A stretch of DNA of 64,000 nucleotides from WJMT01 sp964624145 (GTDB lineage Bacteria; Acidobacteriota; Aminicenantia; Aminicenantales; Aminicenantaceae), in NCBI GenBank assembly GCA_964624145.1, contig CAZUXT010000014.1, positions 1-64,000 on the forward strand. Direction: 5' to 3'. The notes beneath the pieces were generated by a model. The model was not told where the DNA came from, made no database searches, and saw only the letters and a list, made by a program, of their open reading frames with translations. Both the position numbers and the translations under genes were made by a program. Within the stretch, counting starts at the first letter, position 1. Every line of letters begins with the position of its first letter. Of the stretch, positions 1 to 8,777 are shown piece after piece.

Positions 1-25
1 GATGATGAATAGGTCAGTTTAATCT

Positions 26-53
26 TTGCATTGAAACAAATGAAATTTATAAT
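26..53 (+). promoter_or_regulatory. Putative sigma70-type promoter of the nitroreductase gene
   Basis: TTGCAT (26-31) and TATAAT (48-53) are separated by 16 bases. A strong ribosome site, GGAGG at about 92-96, precedes the ATG at 105. The first 22 bases of the window carry the end of a family B repeat (GAATAGGTCAG). Prediction from sequence only. Confidence 0.4.
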
Positions 54-104
54 TAAAATAAATAATTATTTGTATTATGTATCTATGTCCGGAGGAATTC
101 GCTT

Positions 105-680
105 ATGAGTCTTTATGACATTGTTGTTTCAAGAAGAACGGTCAGGCAGTTTCAACAAAAACCGGTTGATGAGGAAATTTTAAAGGAAATGGTGAATGCG
201 GGGAGGCTGGCGCCCTCTGCAGCGAACTGCCAGCCATTGGAATTTGTCGTGGTCACGGATAAAGATCTCTGTAAAAACATTTTTCCATGCTTAAAGTGGG
301 CTGCTTACATTGAGCCTGAAGGAAATCCGCAATCAGGAAACGAGCCGGTTTCTTATATTGTGACACTGGTAAATAAAAATATTAAAGACAATCAATATGA
401 ATGGGACGTTGGAGCGGCTGTTGAGAACATGATTCTTGTGGGATGGGAACAAGGTGTTGCCAGTTGCTGGCTTTTATCCGTGAATAGGACAGAAGTAAGA
501 CGTCTGCTAAAAATTTCCGAGCCCTATGTGATCGATTCAGTTTTAGCCCTTGGATATCCTGCTGAAGAACCTGTTGCAGAAGATATGAAGGAGTCGATGA
601 AGTACTGGAAAGATGAAGAGGGACGTCTTCATGTTCCAAAGAGAAAGCTCAAAGATATCCTGCATTTCAATGGATTTTAA
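105..680 (+). CDS. Nitroreductase family protein
   Basis: A 191-residue protein of the FMN-dependent nitroreductase fold. The N-terminus (SRRTVRQFQQKPVDEEIL) is the typical SRRSxRxF phosphate-binding start of the family. It is followed by RLAPSAANCQP, the usual APS..N.QPW-like segment, and a C-terminal region with LALGYPAEEP, matching the family's GYP motif. These enzymes use FMN and NAD(P)H to reduce nitro groups, quinones, flavins or enone-like substrates in the cytoplasm; the real substrate cannot be read from sequence. The start at ATG 105 is supported by GGAGG nine bases upstream. The gene ends four bases before the convergent opine-type dehydrogenase, so the two share almost no terminator space. 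No partner gene points to a specific pathway. Confidence 0.9.
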   Translation: MSLYDIVVSRRTVRQFQQKPVDEEILKEMVNAGRLAPSAANCQPLEFVVVTDKDLCKNIFPCLKWAAYIEPEGNPQSGNEPVSYIVTLVNKNIKDNQYEWDVGAAVENMILVGWEQGVASCWLLSVNRTEVRRLLKISEPYVIDSVLALGYPAEEPVAEDMKESMKYWKDEEGRLHVPKRKLKDILHFNGF

Positions 681-684
681 ACTA

Positions 685-1845
685 TTAGATTTCTCCGCTC
701 ACTGCAAACATCCGGATCTCCCTGATGGTTTTTCCCTTAAGTCCTAATTTTTCTACCGTACGTCCTGTTTTACAAAAATCAATTCCTCTCATTATGGAAG
801 CGCAGTGGATTATGAGGTCTATGGAAGGGGTTTCGACCTTAAGCATTTTCCCTAACGAAGAAAGCGTTACCAGGCTCATGGGCACATCCTCGTCGATATA
901 TCTGTGATGGAGTCTGTCCGGAGCTTTGATCCCGAGATAGCCGGGATTATCGTGGATGGATTCATAGAGGTTTTTTCCTGTCGCACTGTAAGCTGTGTAA
1001 AGCCAGTTTCTTGCGCTCATGGCTTTGATCCCGAGAGCAGCCGCGACATTTAGTCTTTCATTGTCAATAGCTTCTAATACTTTGGATACGGATTCACTGG
1101 CACCCTGGATATAGTATTCAAAATCTCCGTGGGTTTCCTCTATCCAGGCGGCGTTGAGTACGGATAATGCCGGATGGAACACAGCACCGATGTTGTTGAA
1201 GCTTGTTTTAAAGATATTGTCTCCCGGGACAAACTGTGGGTAAGCGATGTTAAGGGCTTTCACTACTCCTGGGATCCAGTAAGCGGGCAGTGTTGCGACC
1301 GGGACAGAATTCTTGATGCCGAATATTTTTGCATGAGCTGGTCCGATAGCTCTTGAAGCGTAAATGAATGTCTGCGCTTCGGCTATAAAAGGGATTGTTT
1401 GAAGCTCTTTTTCTCTAAGCACCTGGAAAAATTCCAATGACCCGAGAGTCCGGCCGGGATTGAGCACGACTATCTGGTTTTCTTTTAAATATGGTGCACA
1501 GGTTTCGGCCATAAAGCGATGTCCAATGGCAGGTACGGCAACCATTACGATATCCACACCTTCTAAGCATTCTTTGATTTTATTAGAGGCTCTGTTTATT
1601 TCGCCGACTCCATCCACTTCGCCTTCGACTTTTATGCTCCCGCGTTCTTTAACGGGAAGGATTTTATTTTTCCCTCTGTTGTAAAGATTGACTTTGAATC
1701 CCATTATGGCTAAGTGCCCGGCCATAGCCAATCCTCCGTGACCAGCGGCGAGCACACAAAATTTTATATCTTTTGGATTTTTATTGATGAGGTTTTTTAG
1801 ATATATTTTCCTTCTTGCATCTGCTTCCGCGCTTCTTTTTACCAT
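685..1845 (-). CDS. NAD/NADP octopine/nopaline (opine) dehydrogenase family protein
   Basis: A 386-residue dehydrogenase with an N-terminal Rossmann domain. The nucleotide-binding loop AAGHGGLAMAGHLA starts near residue 33, after a short basic leader. A helical C-terminal opine dehydrogenase-like domain follows (HPALSVLNAAWIEE, about residues 220-235). Relatives reductively condense an amino acid with a 2-oxo acid, or are uncharacterised; the substrate here is unknown. ATG 1845 is supported by GGGGAG upstream on the minus strand, and a good promoter lies about 100 bases further up. It is divergent from nothing and probably monocistronic. Its 3' end abuts the convergent nitroreductase. Family assignment is firm, substrate is not. 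Confidence 0.85.
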   Translation of the reverse strand: MVKRSAEADARRKIYLKNLINKNPKDIKFCVLAAGHGGLAMAGHLAIMGFKVNLYNRGKNKILPVKERGSIKVEGEVDGVGEINRASNKIKECLEGVDIVMVAVPAIGHRFMAETCAPYLKENQIVVLNPGRTLGSLEFFQVLREKELQTIPFIAEAQTFIYASRAIGPAHAKIFGIKNSVPVATLPAYWIPGVVKALNIAYPQFVPGDNIFKTSFNNIGAVFHPALSVLNAAWIEETHGDFEYYIQGASESVSKVLEAIDNERLNVAAALGIKAMSARNWLYTAYSATGKNLYESIHDNPGYLGIKAPDRLHHRYIDEDVPMSLVTLSSLGKMLKVETPSIDLIIHCASIMRGIDFCKTGRTVEKLGLKGKTIREIRMFAVSGEI

Positions 1846-1942
1846 TTTTTACTCCCCATAAATTTTTTTTTGAGAAGAGGATATCCCGTTATCTATAAAT
1901 ATGCATCTTTTTTTAGATTGATTAGGAAAATGCTTTTTCTTT

Positions 1943-1971
1943 ATTTTAAAGGAAAAAAACGGGTATGGCAA
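1943..1971 (-). promoter_or_regulatory. Putative promoter of the opine-type dehydrogenase
   Basis: Read on the minus strand, TTGCCA (1971-1966) and TAAAAT (1948-1943) are separated by exactly 17 bases. Predicted transcription start near 1936 gives a leader of about 90 bases before ATG 1845. Prediction from sequence only. Confidence 0.5.
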
Positions 1972-1997
1972 TATTTTTTAAGAAGCAGACCGGATGT

Positions 1998-3014
1998 TTA
2001 TTTCCTTCTCCTATCATAGGAAGGCGAGTAAAGGATCAAAAGGCTTATGATCCCGAGGGTATATTCAAACAGGTTGCTTATCAAATGAATTCCTATTCCG
2101 GAAATGATGGCCAGCCTGCCTTCAAAGTCCATGAGTTTACTTGTCAGTACCCAGGCTGATTCCCAGGTTCCAAATCCTCCGATTCCTTTGACAGGAAGGG
2201 CCGAACTCAGTTCAGCTCCGGTTATTCCTAAGACCGTTTTAAAGAAATTCACGGCGTTAAACAGTATACCGTGGCTGTGGAGCAGAGAAAAAAGCAGCAG
2301 GTAGAGTGAGATATATTTAGCTATGCGGATAAACAGAGATAGCAAAAACACAGGCCAGTAAATCTTTTTCTTTTGTATTTGTTCCAGGCTGTCTCTACTT
2401 GACTTTATTTTTTCTATAGAAAGATCGGCCCATTTTTTCCCCCTTAATTTAGTCATCTTCAGGATGGAGGCATATGCTTTCAAAAACAGATTGGATAGAG
2501 GGATTATCTTCCATAATATGAGAAAAAAGATGAGAAAAAAAATGATGGATATGAGGACCATTATAGGGATAGAGAGGGCTGTTGTGCCCATCCCAACGAA
2601 AAATATGGCCATGATCAGGATGGGACTTAACGTGAGGAAGTCAAATAAGAAAGCGATGACAAAGGTTGAGCTTGAAGCCTCGAAACTGTATTTTAGTTTT
2701 TTGTTTAATATGTAGATATAAGAAAGGGATCCTATTCTTGCCGGGAATAGATCTACAAAGAGATTCCGGATGAATGTCACCATGAGTATGTCTTTCCATT
2801 TTATGGAATGGGGGTGAAGAAGCCATTTGTATCTCCAGGCCCTCAAGCCGCTCCCCAAGAGGGAAAAAAACATGAAGCCTAAGAGTGCGGGGATAGTGAT
2901 GTTTTGGAAAGTCTGTATAAAATCACTGAATTTGATTTTGGTGAGCAGAAAAACGAGAAGGCCTATAGAAACGACCACGGATAGAAAAAATGGTACGGCT
3001 TTCTTTTTTTCCAC
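1998..3014 (-). CDS. Lysylphosphatidylglycerol synthase TM region / flippase-like membrane protein (UPF0104 type)
   Basis: A 338-residue integral membrane protein with about eight hydrophobic segments and a basic C-terminus. The stretch AELSSALPVKGIGGFGTWESA near the C-terminal third is the hallmark of the flippase-like family that includes the membrane domain of MprF and AglD-like proteins (PxPGGLGxxE-like). Known members move or modify lipid-linked molecules across the cytoplasmic membrane; this one has no attached synthase domain. The start is a GTG at 3014 with no clear ribosome site, so the true start may differ by a few codons. A family A repeat begins 43 bases upstream. No adjacent lipid gene is present to indicate the substrate. 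Confidence 0.75.
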   Translation of the reverse strand: MEKKKAVPFFLSVVVSIGLLVFLLTKIKFSDFIQTFQNITIPALLGFMFFSLLGSGLRAWRYKWLLHPHSIKWKDILMVTFIRNLFVDLFPARIGSLSYIYILNKKLKYSFEASSSTFVIAFLFDFLTLSPILIMAIFFVGMGTTALSIPIMVLISIIFFLIFFLILWKIIPLSNLFLKAYASILKMTKLRGKKWADLSIEKIKSSRDSLEQIQKKKIYWPVFLLSLFIRIAKYISLYLLLFSLLHSHGILFNAVNFFKTVLGITGAELSSALPVKGIGGFGTWESAWVLTSKLMDFEGRLAIISGIGIHLISNLFEYTLGIISLLILYSPSYDRRRK

Positions 3015-3057
3015 GCTTGTATGTTATAAGAAATTTAAGGAAATGTTAATTTTAAAT

Positions 3058-3236
3058 TGAAATTCAGATATGGCTTGTGCTCCCTTCAGATTTTTAACGC
3101 CATTCCTCGCACTGTGTTCTCGGCTGCTGCGCAACTCCCCCCGTCCGTGGGTCAAACTCGGCTTTGCCGAGTTCCCTCAAACACAGCACTCTGAAGGCTA
3201 AATCTTCAATGTCGCTTCAGCCACACCTGAATTTCA
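3058..3236 (+). repeat. Family A intergenic element, copy 1 (forward)
   Basis: This 179-base element fills the divergent space between the flippase-like gene and nadC. It starts TGAAATTCAG and ends CTGAATTTCA, a perfect 10-base inverted repeat. Shared core blocks are AGATTTTTAACGCCATTC, AACTCCCCCCGTCCGTGGG and AAGGCTAAATCTTCAATG. Inside are a paired arm (CTGTGTT with AACACAG) and a hairpin CTCGGCTTTGCCGAG. No credible gene lies inside. It is homologous to copies at 10950, 15167, 27077, 46358 and 58226. Confidence 0.9.
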
Positions 3237-3253
3237 GTTAGCTTTCAGCAATC

Positions 3254-3282
3254 TTGACTCGTGAACAATCCAGGTATATCAT
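3254..3282 (+). promoter_or_regulatory. Putative nadC promoter built from a family B repeat end
   Basis: TTGACT (3254-3259) and TATCAT (3277-3282) are 17 bases apart. The -35 box and the spacer belong to the conserved right end of the family B repeat (TTGACTCGTGAACAATCCAG), seen in almost the same form at 46323-46343. Predicted start of transcription is near 3289, just ahead of nadC. Sequence prediction only. Confidence 0.5.
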
Positions 3283-3305
3283 AAAATTTAAAGATAAAAT
3301 AAGGT

Positions 3306-4148
3306 TTGTGGCTGACCGTGGAATTTGAAAGATTAGACGAAATAATTGAGGCAGCTTTGAAAGAAGATATGCCTGCGGGTGATATAACGTCTGAATCCAT
3401 CATAGAGCCTGATTCAATATCAGAGGCTCATATCATCACTCGCGAGAAGGGAGTTTTGGCCGGGATAGATATTGCGGAGAGGGTGTTTAAAAAAATTGAC
3501 CATTCCGTAGGATTTAAGAAGTTCAAACAAGATGGCCAGGAATTCGATAGGGACAGCAAGCTGGCCCGGATAAAAGGCTCTTCCATATCTCTTCTTAAAG
3601 GAGAAAGGCTGGCGCTGAATTTTCTCCAGAGGCTTTCAGGCATAGCCACTTTAACCAAAAAGTACACGGATGTCTTAAAGGAGACTGAGACCAAGCTTCT
3701 GGATACGCGTAAAACCACACCCTGTTTAAGAATGCTCGAGAAATATGCCGTGAGGATGGGCGGAGGTGTTAACCACCGCTTTGATTTGTCTGGAATGGTT
3801 CTGATTAAAGATAATCACCTCCGGTTGGTTGGAAGCATTAAAGAATCAATCCAAAGAGCGAAAAAGTCTGTCGGAGAAGATATCAAGATAGAAGTGGAAA
3901 CCACCTGTCTGGAAGAAGTGAGAGATGCTGTGCGATATCAAGCTGATATCATTATGCTTGACAATATGTCCCCTGGAGAGATTAGAGAGGCTGTGAAACT
4001 TGTGGCCGGAAAAATTCCTCTGGAAATATCTGGGAAAATCACTCTTGATAATTTGAGTCAAGTGGCAGGTTTGGGCGTTGATTTTGTCTCGGTCGGGAGT
4101 TTGACGCATTCTTACAGGTCCATAGATATCAGTTTGGAATTTTTATAA
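3306..4148 (+). CDS. nadC: Nicotinate-nucleotide diphosphorylase (carboxylating), quinolinate phosphoribosyltransferase
   Basis: Converts quinolinate plus PRPP to nicotinate mononucleotide, CO2 and PPi, the step after NadB/NadA in de novo NAD synthesis. The length is about 280 residues, normal for the family. Diagnostic motifs are AGDITSESI at the start, LLDTRKTTPCLRMLEKYAV with the phosphate- and quinolinate-binding Arg/Lys residues, GGGVNHRFDLSGMVLIKDNHL, EVETTCLEE and DIIMLDNMSP, then SGKITLDNL. The annotated start is TTG 3306; GTG 3318 is an equally plausible start because neither has a well-spaced ribosome site. Ten bases separate it from nadB, so the pair is an operon. nadA (quinolinate synthase) is not in this window. 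Confidence 0.95.
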   Translation: MWLTVEFERLDEIIEAALKEDMPAGDITSESIIEPDSISEAHIITREKGVLAGIDIAERVFKKIDHSVGFKKFKQDGQEFDRDSKLARIKGSSISLLKGERLALNFLQRLSGIATLTKKYTDVLKETETKLLDTRKTTPCLRMLEKYAVRMGGGVNHRFDLSGMVLIKDNHLRLVGSIKESIQRAKKSVGEDIKIEVETTCLEEVRDAVRYQADIIMLDNMSPGEIREAVKLVAGKIPLEISGKITLDNLSQVAGLGVDFVSVGSLTHSYRSIDISLEFL

Positions 4149-4158
4149 AGAAGGGATC

Positions 4159-5739
4159 ATGGGAAATCAAAACAAAGAACACATCATAGAGACGGATGTC
4201 CTTATTATCGGATGCGGGATCGCCGGTGCCAGCGCGGCTCTGGAGGCAGCAAAAAGCGGAGTCAGAGTCATTATCATATCAAAAAATAAGAAACTCGAAG
4301 AATCCAATACATATTATGCTCAAGGCGGGATTGTCTCTTTGGGAAAAGATGATAATCCGGAGCTTTTAACGCAGGATATCATGGAAACTGGTGATGGAAT
4401 AAACAACACACAGGCGGTAAAAATCTTAACGAACGAGGGCAAAAAGCTGGTTGACGAAATATTGATAAAGGAATTAAAAATTCCTTTTAACAGAATTTAT
4501 CCGGATGAACTGGATTACGCTCAGGAAGCCGCCCACTCCCGCAGACGAATCCTTTACGTCAAAGACACCACAGGGATGACCATAGAAGAGACGTTTATAA
4601 ATAAATTGAAGTCCTATTCCAATGTGACTTTTCTTCCAGACCATACCGCGGTTGATCTGTTAACCATTCCCCATCATGCCAAGAATCCGAGTTTTTATTA
4701 TTTGGAACCGCAGTGCATTGGTGCCTATATCCTTGATAATAAGAATAAAAAAGTAAAAACAGTGCTGGCTCCTTATACCATCCTTGCGACAGGTGGTTGC
4801 GGCGCTGTTTATCTCTACAGTTCAAATCCTCAATCAGCCATAGGAGATGGATATGCCATGGCTTACAAGGCCGGAGCGCGGATCATCAATATGGAGTATA
4901 TCCAGTTTCATCCGACATCTTTGTTTCACAGGGATGCCGATGCTTTTTTGATTTCTGAGACGGTCAGAGGAGAAGGAGCCAAATTAAAGACAAAAGACGG
5001 CGCACTCTTTATGAAGCACTATAACGGGAAAGGGGAACTCGCTCCCAGGGATGAGGTGACGAGAGCGATTTATGAGGAGATGACAAACAGCAATTCGAAT
5101 TATGTTGTATTGGACCTTGCCTCCTATGCAAAAATAAATATAAAAAAAAGATTTCCCAATATTTACAAGACATGCTTGAAATACGGGATTGATATCACAA
5201 AAGATCCCATTCCCGTTGTTCCTGCGGCTCACTACTGCTGCGGAGGGGTTCTTGTAAATGCCCATGGCCAAAGCACATTAAAGTCTCTTTATGTGGTCGG
5301 TGAGGCTGCATGCACGGGAGTCCACGGAGCCAACAGACTGGCTTCCACTTCTTTGTTGGAAGGTCTGGTATGGGGAACAAGAGCTTCCAAACATATTGTC
5401 GCTCATTTTAATCCAAAGAAAGTGTATGGTTTTGAGGATATTCATGAATGGTACTATCCTGAATACGGAGAAGAAATCGACCCGGCATTGGTTAATCAGG
5501 ATTGGCTGAACATCCGCAATACAATGTGGAATTATGCTGGAATCATAAGAACAAACAAGAGATTGGAAAGAGCCAGAGCAGACCTTGACTATCTCAATCA
5601 CCGGATAAACAAATTTTATAAAGAATCCCTTATGGATGAGAAAGTCGTGGGGCTGAAGCACGGCATCCAGGTAGCCCTGCTGATTACAAGGGCTGCACTT
5701 AATAATCCGATAAGCAGAGGTGCTCACTTTATAAAATAA
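4159..5739 (+). CDS. nadB: L-aspartate oxidase
   Basis: FAD enzyme that oxidises L-aspartate to iminoaspartate, the first committed step of de novo NAD synthesis; NadA (not seen here) would condense it to quinolinate. The 526-residue protein starts with the FAD-binding motif VLIIGCGIAGASAALEAA. It continues with SNTYYAQGGIV, EAAHSRRRILYVKDTTG and ATGGCGAVYLYSSNP, then HPTSLFH, ETVRGEGA and the DEVTRAI segment, and PAAHYCCGGV, VGEAACTGVHGANRLASTSLLE. These follow the succinate dehydrogenase/fumarate reductase flavoprotein order and the NadB-specific pattern. In anaerobes fumarate can serve as electron acceptor for NadB. ATG 4159 has AAGGGA upstream. Co-transcribed with nadC. Confidence 0.95.
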   Translation: MGNQNKEHIIETDVLIIGCGIAGASAALEAAKSGVRVIIISKNKKLEESNTYYAQGGIVSLGKDDNPELLTQDIMETGDGINNTQAVKILTNEGKKLVDEILIKELKIPFNRIYPDELDYAQEAAHSRRRILYVKDTTGMTIEETFINKLKSYSNVTFLPDHTAVDLLTIPHHAKNPSFYYLEPQCIGAYILDNKNKKVKTVLAPYTILATGGCGAVYLYSSNPQSAIGDGYAMAYKAGARIINMEYIQFHPTSLFHRDADAFLISETVRGEGAKLKTKDGALFMKHYNGKGELAPRDEVTRAIYEEMTNSNSNYVVLDLASYAKINIKKRFPNIYKTCLKYGIDITKDPIPVVPAAHYCCGGVLVNAHGQSTLKSLYVVGEAACTGVHGANRLASTSLLEGLVWGTRASKHIVAHFNPKKVYGFEDIHEWYYPEYGEEIDPALVNQDWLNIRNTMWNYAGIIRTNKRLERARADLDYLNHRINKFYKESLMDEKVVGLKHGIQVALLITRAALNNPISRGAHFIK

Positions 5740-5794
5740 TAAAAGAATGAGACATCTTTTTTCCTTTCTGACGTGTTTTCTTCAACTCCTTCAT

Positions 5795-5860
5795 TTAACC
5801 TGAATGATCCGGGTTAAACTTGATTATTCACGACCGTTTTTTATGAATAGGTCAGGTTAA
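5795..5860. repeat. Family B palindromic element upstream of ileS
   Basis: The unit is bounded by a perfect inverted repeat, TTAACCTGA (5795-5803) and TCAGGTTAA (5852-5860). Between them is an inner hairpin of the form TATTCACGACC, six T, ATGAATAGG. A second B unit follows at 5943. The 250-base spacer between nadB and ileS otherwise holds only the ileS promoter. Confidence 0.7.
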
Positions 5861-5905
5861 TTGACATTTTATAGAAGGGAATTCAAATAACTTGTTTCAT
5901 AGGTA

Positions 5906-5934
5906 TTGAAAGAATTGTCATTAAACTTTATACT
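5906..5934 (+). promoter_or_regulatory. Putative ileS promoter
   Basis: TTGAAA (5906-5911) and TATACT (5929-5934) are exactly 17 bases apart. The predicted start of transcription near 5941 would place the whole family B hairpin at 5943-5987 in the ileS leader. Sequence prediction only. Confidence 0.6.
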
Positions 5935-5942
5935 CTATTGAT

Positions 5943-5987
5943 AAACCTGGATCATTCACGACCTTTTTTAGGAATGGGTCAGTTACA
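5943..5987. repeat. Family B hairpin in the ileS leader
   Basis: AACCTGGATCATTCACGACC, then a run of T, then AGGAATGGGTCAGTT. Left and right halves are imperfectly complementary (ATTC with GAAT, ACC with GGT, CTG with CAG). It lies between the predicted ileS promoter and the GGAG ribosome site, so it would be transcribed as a 5' UTR hairpin. Confidence 0.65.
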
Positions 5988-5999
5988 TTGGAGCTGGAT

Positions 6000-8777
6000 A
6001 TGGCAGATAAAAAATTTATTAAAGAGACATTAAACCTCCCTAATACCTCTTTTTCTATGAAGGCAAAGCTTGCTCAGAAAGAACCCGAGATATTAGAAAA
6101 ATGGAAAAACATGAAGCTGTACCAGAGGATACTTGAGGAAAGAAAGAACAGGCCTGCTTTTGTTCTTCATGACGGCCCTCCTTATGCGAATGGAAGCATT
6201 CACCTGGGTACAGCTATGAACAAGATATTGAAGGATTTCATAGTCAAAACAAAAAACCTTCAAGGTTTTCAAGCTCCTTACATTCCGGGATGGGACTGTC
6301 ATGGTCTGCCCATTGAGATTAAGGTTGACCAGGAAATAGGCAGCAAAAAGAAAGACATGTCTATCATTGAATTCAGAGAAAAATGCAAGAAGTATGCTTT
6401 AAAGTATGTGGATATTCAAAGAAAACAGTTCAAGCGACTGGGTGTTTTCGGAGACTGGGAAAATCCGTATCTGACTATAGACAGCCGTTATGAAAGTGAA
6501 GTCCTGAAACATTTGGCCGCTTTTTTTTCATCAGGAAACATATATAAAGGGAAAAAGCCTGTATTCTGGTGCATCCACTGTAAGACTGCGCTGGCAGAAG
6601 CAGAAATCGAGTATCATGACCACCGTTCTCCTTCGATTTATGTCAAGTTCCCTGTTCTGACAGACCTTTCAAAGAAGTTTCCTGATATAAAAGGGAAAAA
6701 AGTGTCTGTACTTATCTGGACGACTACTCCGTGGACCATACCCGCTAATCTTGCTATTGCTTTCCATCCAGAACATGAATATTCTGCATTTCAGGTCAAC
6801 GGCGAAGTGTTGATCGCAGCAAAAAGGCTGATCCCCCTTATTTCAGAAGACTTGGGATATGAAAGTCCGGATATTCTTGTCACCTTCAAAGGAAGAGAAA
6901 TGGAAGGGATGAAAGCCAGGCATCCGTTTATTGACAGAGAATCGGTATTTGTTCTTGCGGATTATGTGACTCTTGATCAGGGCACCGGCTGTGTGCACAC
7001 AGCTCCCGGCCACGGTCAGGAAGATTATTTAACAGGGCTTAAATACAAAATAGACATATACACTCCGGTTGACGAGAACGGGGATTTTACCAGTGATGTA
7101 AAAAAATACGCAGGGATGAATGTATTTGACGCAAACAAGGAGATCATTAAAGATATGGAAGATGCCGGCAGCCTGATGAAAACAGACGGTATCACTCACT
7201 CTTATCCTCACTGCTGGCGGTGTAAGAATCCGGTCATTTTCAGGGCTACAGACCAGTGGTTTATTTCAATGGATGCAGGAGGATTCAGGGAGAAAGCGCT
7301 GAATGAAGTAAGAAATGTGAAATGGATCCCTCGTTGGGGCGAAGGGCGCATCTCAAAAATGATAGAAAACCGGCCGGACTGGTGCATTTCTCGGCAGCGT
7401 TCATGGGGGGTTCCTATTCCAGCTTTTTCCTGTAAAAAGTGCGGGGCTGTGCTTGCTAACGAAGAGATAACGCGGCATGTTGCCAATATTTTTTCTAAAG
7501 AAGGAGCCAATTCCTGGTTTAAAAAATCTGCAGAGGGATTACTGCCTGAGGGAGTGGTATGTTCTGAATGCGGTTCTTCGGAGTTCGATAAAGAAAACAA
7601 TATATTAGATGTCTGGTTTGAGTCAGGAGCCAGCCATAATATTCTTGGTAAAAAACAAGGACTTCCCTGGCCGGCTGATGTCTATATTGAAGGTCACGAT
7701 CAGTATAGGGGGTGGTTCAACAGTTCTCTTCTCATAGGCGTGGCTGCCAAGGGAAGCTCTCCTTATAAGACCTGTATCACACATGGTTTTGTGCTCGATG
7801 AACAGGGAAGGGGGATGTCGAAATCCCTGGGAAATATTATAGAACCGGGAGAAATCATCAATAAAAATGGAGCCGAGATCCTCAGGCTCTGGGTAGCAAT
7901 GCTCAATTTTAAAGAAGATGCCAGGTATGGAGAACAGACCCTTCAGAGGCTGATCGAAGCCTACCGCAAAATCAGGAATACATGGAGGTTCATGCTGGGT
8001 AATATATATGATTATGAGCCGGACAACGAGTGTTTGGGATCGGATGAAATATTGCTGTTTGACAGATGGATCCTGGATAAATGTGCTTTCATGAGTAAAA
8101 AAGTGATAAAAGCCTATAAGGAATATGAATATCATATCGTGTTTCACACCTTGTACAACTTCTTTACAGTCGAGTTGAGTTCCTATTATCTGGATGTCAT
8201 TAAGGACAGGCTGTACTGTTCAAAAAAGGACTCAAAACTGCGCAAATCTGCTCAGGCAGCTCTCTTCCGGCTTTTAAAAACTACTTTAATCCTGATGTCT
8301 CCTATTCTTCCTTTTACAACCGAAGAAGCCTGGGAGGCACTGCCTGATTACAAAGGGAAAACAGATTCGGTTCATCTTCAATCCTTCCCTGATTTTAAGG
8401 AACAATGGCTGAAAGAAGGGGAATTCAGAGAATGGGAAAGACTGGGAGATATCAGGGAAGAGGTGTTGAAGAAACTCGAAGAGGCAAGAGAAGGGAAGAT
8501 CATCGGTAATTCTCTGGAAGCACATGTGACCGTTCATGCGTCATCGTTGTTGTATCCATTGTTAGAAAAGTATGAGGAAAACCTCCCCGAGCTTTTTATT
8601 GTCTCTTCCGTGGATTTAAAAGATGACGCCCGGGAAGATGTGAGAATAGAGGCCCGCAGGGTGGAATGGAAAAAATGCGAGAGATGCTGGAATTATTCTC
8701 CTGAGGTCGGGTCCAGTCAAAAATATCCAGAATTTTGTAAAAGATGCGAACAAGTCGTTGCTTCCATAAAAAAATGA
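6000..8777 (+). CDS. ileS: Isoleucyl-tRNA synthetase
   Basis: Charges tRNA-Ile with isoleucine in the cytoplasm. Class I synthetase signatures are present: the HIGH-type motif in PPYANGSIHLGTAMNK (near residue 68) and the KMSKS-type motif GRGMSKSLGN. The central editing domain (VLIWTTTPWTIPANLAIAF) and the tryptophan/threonine-rich CP1 region are intact. The C-terminus carries the zinc finger of bacterial IleRS (CERCWNYSPE...FCKRC). An upstream TTG at 5988 is in frame, but ATG 6000 is preferred because GGAG at 5990-5993 is spaced six bases from it; that gives 925 residues, normal for the family. The stop overlaps the lspA start as ATGA, so ileS-lspA-lgt-rluD read as one operon, a common lspA neighbourhood. 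Confidence 0.96.
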   Translation: MADKKFIKETLNLPNTSFSMKAKLAQKEPEILEKWKNMKLYQRILEERKNRPAFVLHDGPPYANGSIHLGTAMNKILKDFIVKTKNLQGFQAPYIPGWDCHGLPIEIKVDQEIGSKKKDMSIIEFREKCKKYALKYVDIQRKQFKRLGVFGDWENPYLTIDSRYESEVLKHLAAFFSSGNIYKGKKPVFWCIHCKTALAEAEIEYHDHRSPSIYVKFPVLTDLSKKFPDIKGKKVSVLIWTTTPWTIPANLAIAFHPEHEYSAFQVNGEVLIAAKRLIPLISEDLGYESPDILVTFKGREMEGMKARHPFIDRESVFVLADYVTLDQGTGCVHTAPGHGQEDYLTGLKYKIDIYTPVDENGDFTSDVKKYAGMNVFDANKEIIKDMEDAGSLMKTDGITHSYPHCWRCKNPVIFRATDQWFISMDAGGFREKALNEVRNVKWIPRWGEGRISKMIENRPDWCISRQRSWGVPIPAFSCKKCGAVLANEEITRHVANIFSKEGANSWFKKSAEGLLPEGVVCSECGSSEFDKENNILDVWFESGASHNILGKKQGLPWPADVYIEGHDQYRGWFNSSLLIGVAAKGSSPYKTCITHGFVLDEQGRGMSKSLGNIIEPGEIINKNGAEILRLWVAMLNFKEDARYGEQTLQRLIEAYRKIRNTWRFMLGNIYDYEPDNECLGSDEILLFDRWILDKCAFMSKKVIKAYKEYEYHIVFHTLYNFFTVELSSYYLDVIKDRLYCSKKDSKLRKSAQAALFRLLKTTLILMSPILPFTTEEAWEALPDYKGKTDSVHLQSFPDFKEQWLKEGEFREWERLGDIREEVLKKLEEAREGKIIGNSLEAHVTVHASSLLYPLLEKYEENLPELFIVSSVDLKDDAREDVRIEARRVEWKKCERCWNYSPEVGSSQKYPEFCKRCEQVVASIKK

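Noticed and set aside
5820..5990. T-box riboswitch upstream of ileS
   Set aside because: The spacer has no T-box consensus, no isoleucine specifier loop arrangement and no terminator/antiterminator pair; it is explained by two family B palindromes and a promoter.
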